A stretch of 64,000 nucleotides of DNA from Sipunculus nudus. Taxonomy: Eukaryota > Annelida > Sipuncula > Golfingiida > Sipunculidae. The notes beneath the pieces are model-generated. The model did not search any database. It worked only from the letters and a program-made list of their open reading frames with translations, and had not been told where the DNA came from. Shown here piece by piece: positions 58,340 to 64,000 of this stretch (within the stretch, counting starts at the first letter, position 1; each line of letters opens with the position of its first letter). Where the stretch lies: contig CM049320.1 in NCBI GenBank assembly GCA_026874595.1, positions 22,823,714-22,887,713 on the forward strand, read 5' to 3'. A program made the position numbers and the translations under genes.

Positions 58340-60110
58340 TCCACTCCCACACCTATTTTAGAGCCTTGCAACACTACTCCCTCCCCATGTTCTTCACTTC
58401 TGGCTCCTTTACATCAAATTTTATATATTTCATATTCTGAGAATTTATTTCATAAATTGAGAGTTTTGAAAAAAAATATATAGGCCTAACCTCTGAGGTG
58501 AAATATGTATATTCATCTGCCAACAATATTAATAATACAAAGACTCAAAGTGTATATATACTGGTAAATATTTTTTGCAGTTTGACATTTATTAAAAAAA
58601 TGAATTAGCTGCTATCCTGAAAAGACCTACTTGTATACATGAATTCAATATTCAGTAATCAGTATTCAGTAATAAATAACAACCAGTTATGTAAAATACA
58701 AGTATTAGTATAAGCTGACAATATGATAATAACCACTATGGGACGAAAGTTACTAGTAAAGAATGTACTCAAATGTATATTAATGTATACGTATGTACTA
58801 ATTTCTGTATAGAGATTCCTTTAGTGCAGTAAACTTTACAACGCAAAGAAAATGTAACATCAAATATTGTATATTTGAATTAATAATTTATAATAGGATT
58901 TTCCATTAATATTGTTTCAATGTTAATCTTTGTTAACCACTTAATGAACATAAAACTCTTACATTTACCAAAATAAAATTGATTCAACAACATTATTCCC
59001 AGCTATACTAAGTTTATTGCGGATATTATAAAATATTGTTTATGCATCATCTTTTCTGTAAGACAAAATAATTGAATACTATAAAGGAACATTTGCATAG
59101 TGTTGTCAAAATAATTGATCAGAGTTAACACTCTAAAGTCTACAAGGAATACATTTTTTCACATTCATCTTTTCATGGTACAATTTTGTACACCCCCTGA
59201 AAAGATTTTTTTCATAAATTTCAGTGTATTTGAAAGATTTTTTTTTTTCAGTTTACAAATTTATATTACTGGTTTACTGATCTGCCAGCTCAGCTTGTCA
59301 ACACGCAGCCTACCCCCCCCCCCCCCCTTGAATTCATTCCATACATTCTTTAGTATGTAATCAGCCCCACCCTGCAAACAATCCAAAGATGGGGCCCAGA
59401 AACGGAGCCCTAATGTCTTGATCTTCTGTGTCATTAAGGCATACAGTCAGATTATGAACTCAGCAGCTGGTCCCCTCGGATCCATGTTGATTCACAGGGT
59501 CTGTCTAAGTTTTTGATGCGAATGGATGCACCTGTTTCATCAAAACATAAAAATCTAGGTAATATATGGTAAATAATATTTTTTTTTTCAATTTGCAACC
59601 AATACAAATATTTTCTAAACATGCCTTGACTGGACAGTATTATAATATATATATTTATTTGAAATATAACTTCATGATATATCTGTCTCATCTTATTAAT
59701 TTTACTTAATAATTATAATATAGGCTCTAAGCCTCTCATGCACATGTTCACATCTGTGGGTAAAAACACTCGTTCTGTCACAATTTATCCGTTCTGAACA
59801 TGAAACACAAAGAATTCATCAATAAACATAATATATATTGAAATATAATATTAATATATAGAAAACATATAAAATTAAAAATATCTGAAACCAGAACTGT
59901 GGAAGACAGTTTTGCAACTGAACTTCTGAAGATAGTATAATAATACTACAGTATACATCTGTAGACTGTTCTCCCACGGGACTCCGGCTTACTTAGTAGT
60001 CCATACATATGATACATCGACACTTGATTCTGCCATTACTTTAGTGTCATTTATAGGTAAATTACTGTAAATCACTAAATCAGACCATCAGTAAAGAACA
60101 GAAAGTATGA
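58340..60110. other. AT-rich intergenic DNA
   Basis: No exon, RNA gene or mobile element recognised. A C-run lies at about 59311-59327. Confidence 0.4.
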
Positions 60111-60111
60111 C

Positions 60112-60390
60112 TTAAGGCCCGGTCACACCGAACGGTGCGCTGCACGGCGCTTGAAAGCGATACAATACTATACTGAATAAATGGCTGGGCATTTTTTGCG
60201 GCGCTGCAAAGCGGAGAAAGTTGAACTTTTTTCAGCTTTGCTTTGCAGCGCTACACAGCGCGGCGAAGCGCGGCGTTTGATGTAGACACCCCAGTGTATT
60301 TGCATGTACTGATAACTCAACATCTCCTGCAGCCCAGCGCGGAGCGGCGCGGCGCTGCGCTGCGCAACGTTCGGTATGAACGGGTTTTAA
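60112..60390. mobile_element. GC-rich MITE flanked by TTAA
   Basis: Left end TTAAGGCCCGGTCACACCGA, then ACG. The right end, complemented, is TTAAAACCCGTTCATACCGA, then ACG: imperfect inverted repeats of about 23 bp including a TTAA at each border (60112-60115, 60387-60390). The inner part is rich in GCGC/CGGCGC repeats and foldable. No transposase. The TTAA borders recall piggyBac-type insertion, but superfamily assignment is tentative. Confidence 0.78.
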
Positions 60391-61047
60391 CAGTTATGAA
60401 ATGTCACCTCAGTTGGTACATTTTCAATACCATTTCCCACAAAAGCATCAATGTTCCAATAATTCAAGAGTGAGTTCATCTCAGTATTGATATGCGTGGT
60501 GATTGATCATGGATAACTTTATCAATCGTATGATATCGGTGGTGCCATCTTTATATATTTTTCTCCTTTTTTCAGGCTTTATCTGTTATGTTATAATATA
60601 TTTCTCTAAATCTACAGAATGGGAGCAACATTGTGAATGTTAGCCATAGCCATGCTTTTCAGCTGGGTATTTCATTCTTAGACAACCTTCCTGTAAAGGT
60701 TTAAAGTCTTTGGGTTGATTCATTGGATTCAAACTTCACATATATGTCCTTCATCACTAAATTAAGGACTAAAAGGTCAAGGTCACAGTTTTTTGTCAAA
60801 TTTGATTTCAGATGATGAACCCTTAGGGATGGTTTTTGCGATACAATATTCACATTTATCGGTCCAGATGAAAGTGATTAATTAGATCAAAAGGCATACT
60901 TGTATTACCCTAATCTCAGAGCCATGAGCCCCGATACAGTGCCGGGTAGAAACATAGCCACTTTTCCAGTACAGAAAGAAAAGACGCTAGCTAGTAGCTA
61001 AGAAAACCTCTTAATGATATGATGTAGTTAGGCTATATTGCATCAAG

Positions 61048-61146
61048 TCAATAAATTGTTTATATAGCAAAGCCATGAAAAACGAGTGTTGAATATATAA
61101 AATTGTCTATATAGCAAAGCCATGAAAAACGAGTGTTGAATATATA
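61048..61146. repeat. 47-bp tandem duplication
   Basis: TATATAGCAAAGCCATGAAA followed by AACGAGTGTTGAATATATA occurs twice with a 47-bp offset (61061 and 61108), virtually identical. Confidence 0.93.
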
Positions 61147-61181
61147 TAAAATGTAGGATTTTATCTATTTAAGGCAACCCT

Positions 61182-61200
61182 CCCCCCCCCCCCCCCCCCC
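61182..61200. repeat. Poly-C run
   Basis: Nineteen consecutive C bases; a likely sequencing and assembly weak point. Confidence 0.9.
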
Positions 61201-61980
61201 GGCACAATGACGCTAATGTTAAGCAATTTCGTGACATATATATAGGAATACTGTGCTTGGCTTTATAATCTAGAGGGTTTTAAATTCACGATATTCGAAG
61301 AAGGGAATTTATCGCGAATATGAAACCTTGAAGAAGGACCCCCGTGTTCACATGACACAAAATGGCAATGACTTGTCCATATATATTTATATTAGTCTCA
61401 TTTGAGTTTCACGCATACATTATCCATGCACAAAGCATGGAAAGTTGAAAGGCAAGATATGGATAACAGGCCAACAAAGAATAACACATCTGTACGTTCT
61501 ATGTCAATCAAAGATGACAATATAAGTGTAATCGATGTTTCATAGTATCTGTGGGTAATGAATGCCCTGAGCTTGTCCTGCTAGCGATGAAATCCTGTAG
61601 AACCTGAAATTTTCTCGAGCATGTAATTTTCGTGAATAGATTTGTTTTAATCATAGTTACCACCTTCAAATAAAATAATTTATGTACATAAAGGTTTTGT
61701 GAAAGGCTGGTTTTGTTGCCTTGACATCAGGGATCAGCTGAATCAACCCAATATTCTATCAACCGTGACAGATCAAAAGACAGTATCTTTCAGGCCAATA
61801 GAGGTCATGAAATTATGAAATGTAAGTGAATTCAGGAGTTGAGTTATGTATATATTTCAAATGATGTGCACCAGAATTGTTCATTTTTGCTATATAATTT
61901 AAAACGTTATCAACAGTGTCTGAGAGGGACGTCACTCTCACACGCGCACACCCATAAGGGTACTCTTGCTTGTGCTGGCG
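61201..61980. other. Intergenic DNA without recognised content
   Basis: No exon supported. Confidence 0.4.
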
Positions 61981-61984
61981 TCTG

Positions 61985-62064
<80 letters not shown>
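61985..62064. repeat. (TC)n-(TA)n compound microsatellite
   Basis: TCTG/TC units pass into TA units with one TAAATA interruption. Confidence 0.93.
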
Positions 62065-62195
62065 AAGTGCCCCCTAGGGATTTTTGTCAGTCAACGGGGC
62101 TGATGTTTGATAATAAATGATGACAGATTATCCTGCATTTTATATCATTTGTTACGATAACAGTTAGGAAGTACCTGGGGAAAATGAATGTTATA

Positions 62196-64000
62196 TGTGT
62201 GCATCTTTACAGATTCTTCACTTTTGTAACCTTAATAAATGTGTGCATCTTTACAGATTCTTCACTTTTGTAACCTTAATAAATGTGTGCATCTTTACAG
62301 ATTCTTCACTTTTGTAACCTTAATAAATGTGTGCATCTTGACAGATTCTTCACTTTTGTAACCTTAATAAATGTGTGCATCTTGACAGATTCTTCACTTT
62401 TGTAACCTTAATAAATGTGTGCATCTTTACAGATTCTTCACTTTTGTAACCTTAATAAATGTGTGCTTCTTTACAGATTCTTCACTTTTGTAACCTTAAT
62501 AAATGTGTGCATCTTTACAGATTCTTCACTTTTGTAACCTTAATAAATGTGTGCTTCTTTACAGATTCTTCACTTTTGTAACCTTAATAAATGTGTGCAT
62601 CTTTACAGATTCTTCACTTTTGTAACCTTAATAAATGTGTGCTTCTTTACAGATTCTTCACTTTTGTAACCTTAATAAATGTGTGCATCTTTACAGATTC
62701 TTCACTTTTGTAACCTTAATAAATGTGTGCATCTTTACAGATTCTTCACTTTTGTAACCTTAATAAATGTGTGCATCTTTACAGATTCTACACTTTTGTA
62801 ACCTTAATAAATGTGTGCATCTTTACAGATTCTACACTTTTGTAACCTTAATAAATGTGTGCATCTTTACAGATTCTTCACTTTTGTAACCTTAATAAAT
62901 GTGTGCATCTTTACAGATTCTTCACTTTTGTAACCTTAATAAATGTGTGCATCTTTACAGATTCTTCACTTTTGTAACCTTAATAAATGTGTGCATCTTG
63001 ACAGATTCTTCACTTTTGTAACCTTAATAAATGTGTGCATCTTGACAGATTCTTCACTTTTGTAACCTTAATAAATGTGTGCATCTTGACAGATTCTTCA
63101 CTTTTGTAACCTTAATAAATGTGTGCTTCTTTACAGATTCTTCACTTTTGTAACCTTAATAAATGTGTGCATCTTTACAAATTCTTCACTTTTGTAACCT
63201 TAATAAATGTGTGCATCTCTACAGATTCTTCACTTTTGTAACCTTAATAAATGTGTGCATCTTGACAGATTCTTCACTTTTGTAACCTTAATTAATGTGT
63301 GCATCTTTACAGATTCTTCACTTTTGTAACCTTAATAAATGTGTGCATCTTTACAGATTCTTCACTTTTGTAACCTTAATAAATGTGTGCAACTTGACAG
63401 ATTCTTCACTTTTGTAACCTTAATAAATGTGTGCATCTTTACAGATTCTTCACTTTTGTAACCTTAATAAATGTGTGCATCTTTACAGATTCTTCACTTT
63501 TGTAACCTTAATAAATGTGTGCATCTTGACAGATTCTTCACTTTTGTAACCTTAATAAATGTGTGCATCTTGACAGATTCTTCACTTTTGTAACCTTAAT
63601 AAATGTGTGCTTCTTTACAGATTCTTCACTTTTGTAACCTTAATAAATGTGTGCATCTTTACAGATTCTTCACTTTTGTAACCTTAATAAATGTGTGCAT
63701 CTTTACAGATTCTTCACTTTTGTAACCTTAATAAATGTGTGCATCTTTACAGATTCTTCACTTTTGTAACCTTAATAAATGTGTGCATCTTTACAGATTC
63801 TTCACTTTTGTAACCTTAATAAATGTGTGCATCTTTACAGATTCTTCACTTTTGTAACCTTAATAAATGTGTGCATCTTTACAGATTCTTCACTTTTGTA
63901 ACCTTAATAAATGTGTGCATCTTTACAGATTCTTCACTTTTGTAACCTTAATAAATGTGTGCATCTTTACAGATTCTTCACTTTTGTAACCTTAATAAAT
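62196..64000. repeat. 44-bp satellite array, at least 41 copies, runs off the window
   Basis: The unit TGTGTGCATCTTTACAGATT followed by CTTCACTTTTGTAACCTTAATAAA is repeated at an exact 44-bp period from 62196 to the last base. Variants are few (CTTGACAG, GCTTCTTTACAG, ATTCTACAC, TTACAAATT, CTCTACAG, one ATTAATG). No spacer sequence separates units and no reading frame is implied. The array end is not in the window. Confidence 0.97.

Noticed and set aside
62196-64000. CRISPR-like regular repeats
   Set aside because: Units abut with no unique spacers, and the window is from an animal genome; this is a satellite array.

Overview
This looks like a piece of an animal nuclear genome, most likely a lophotrochozoan and probably a mollusc. 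The evidence is split coding exons with canonical GT/AG borders, AT-rich non-coding DNA, very long (TA)n tracts, tRNA-headed SINEs, an L2-like LINE, MITEs and an LTR element. The gene content (a small-exon SRCR gene, a CARD/NACHT receptor and a type II membrane glycosyltransferase-like protein) fits that group. The species cannot be named from the sequence alone. Coding density is very low: I can support three spliced genes, all on the minus strand, plus one decayed LINE reading frame.

Layout. 972-1614: first coding exon of a membrane-anchored glycosyltransferase-like protein; its catalytic remainder lies beyond the left edge. 1.7-17 kb: repeats, microsatellites, several decayed tandem duplications and a 43-bp minisatellite. 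8.56-8.71 kb: a possible relic of an SRCR-type promoter and first exon. 17.7-24.5 kb: an SRCR gene read from right to left as TATA box, signal-peptide exon, a 5.7-kb intron and two half-domain exons whose phases join exactly. The intron holds a 97-bp repeat array with a 630-bp higher-order duplication. 25-31 kb: SINEs, one with a perfect 17-bp target duplication.

31.6-37.8 kb: a structurally complete LTR retroelement (482-bp LTRs identical by eye, candidate PBS and PPT, GAAG target duplication). Its roughly 5.3-kb interior shows no gag or pol, so it is a large non-autonomous element (LARD-like) and apparently a very recent insertion. 39.9-41.0 kb: a 21-bp minisatellite that makes long false reading frames. 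42.06-44.16 kb: a 5'-truncated L2-like LINE with one nonsense codon and one frameshift.

46.5-52.3 kb: a CARD-NACHT (NLR-like) innate immune sensor gene on the minus strand. A CARD is split over two exons, followed by a Ser/Thr/Pro linker exon, a pre-NACHT exon and a large NACHT exon. No leucine-rich repeats are seen. 52.3-62 kb: repeats, including a hAT-like MITE with a near-perfect 8-bp target duplication and a TTAA-flanked GC-rich MITE. 62.2 kb to the window end: a 44-bp satellite that continues past the window and carries AATAAA followed by TGTGTG in most units.

Two of the genes (SRCR and CARD-NACHT) belong to classes commonly used in invertebrate immune recognition. Nothing in the sequence shows that they act together.
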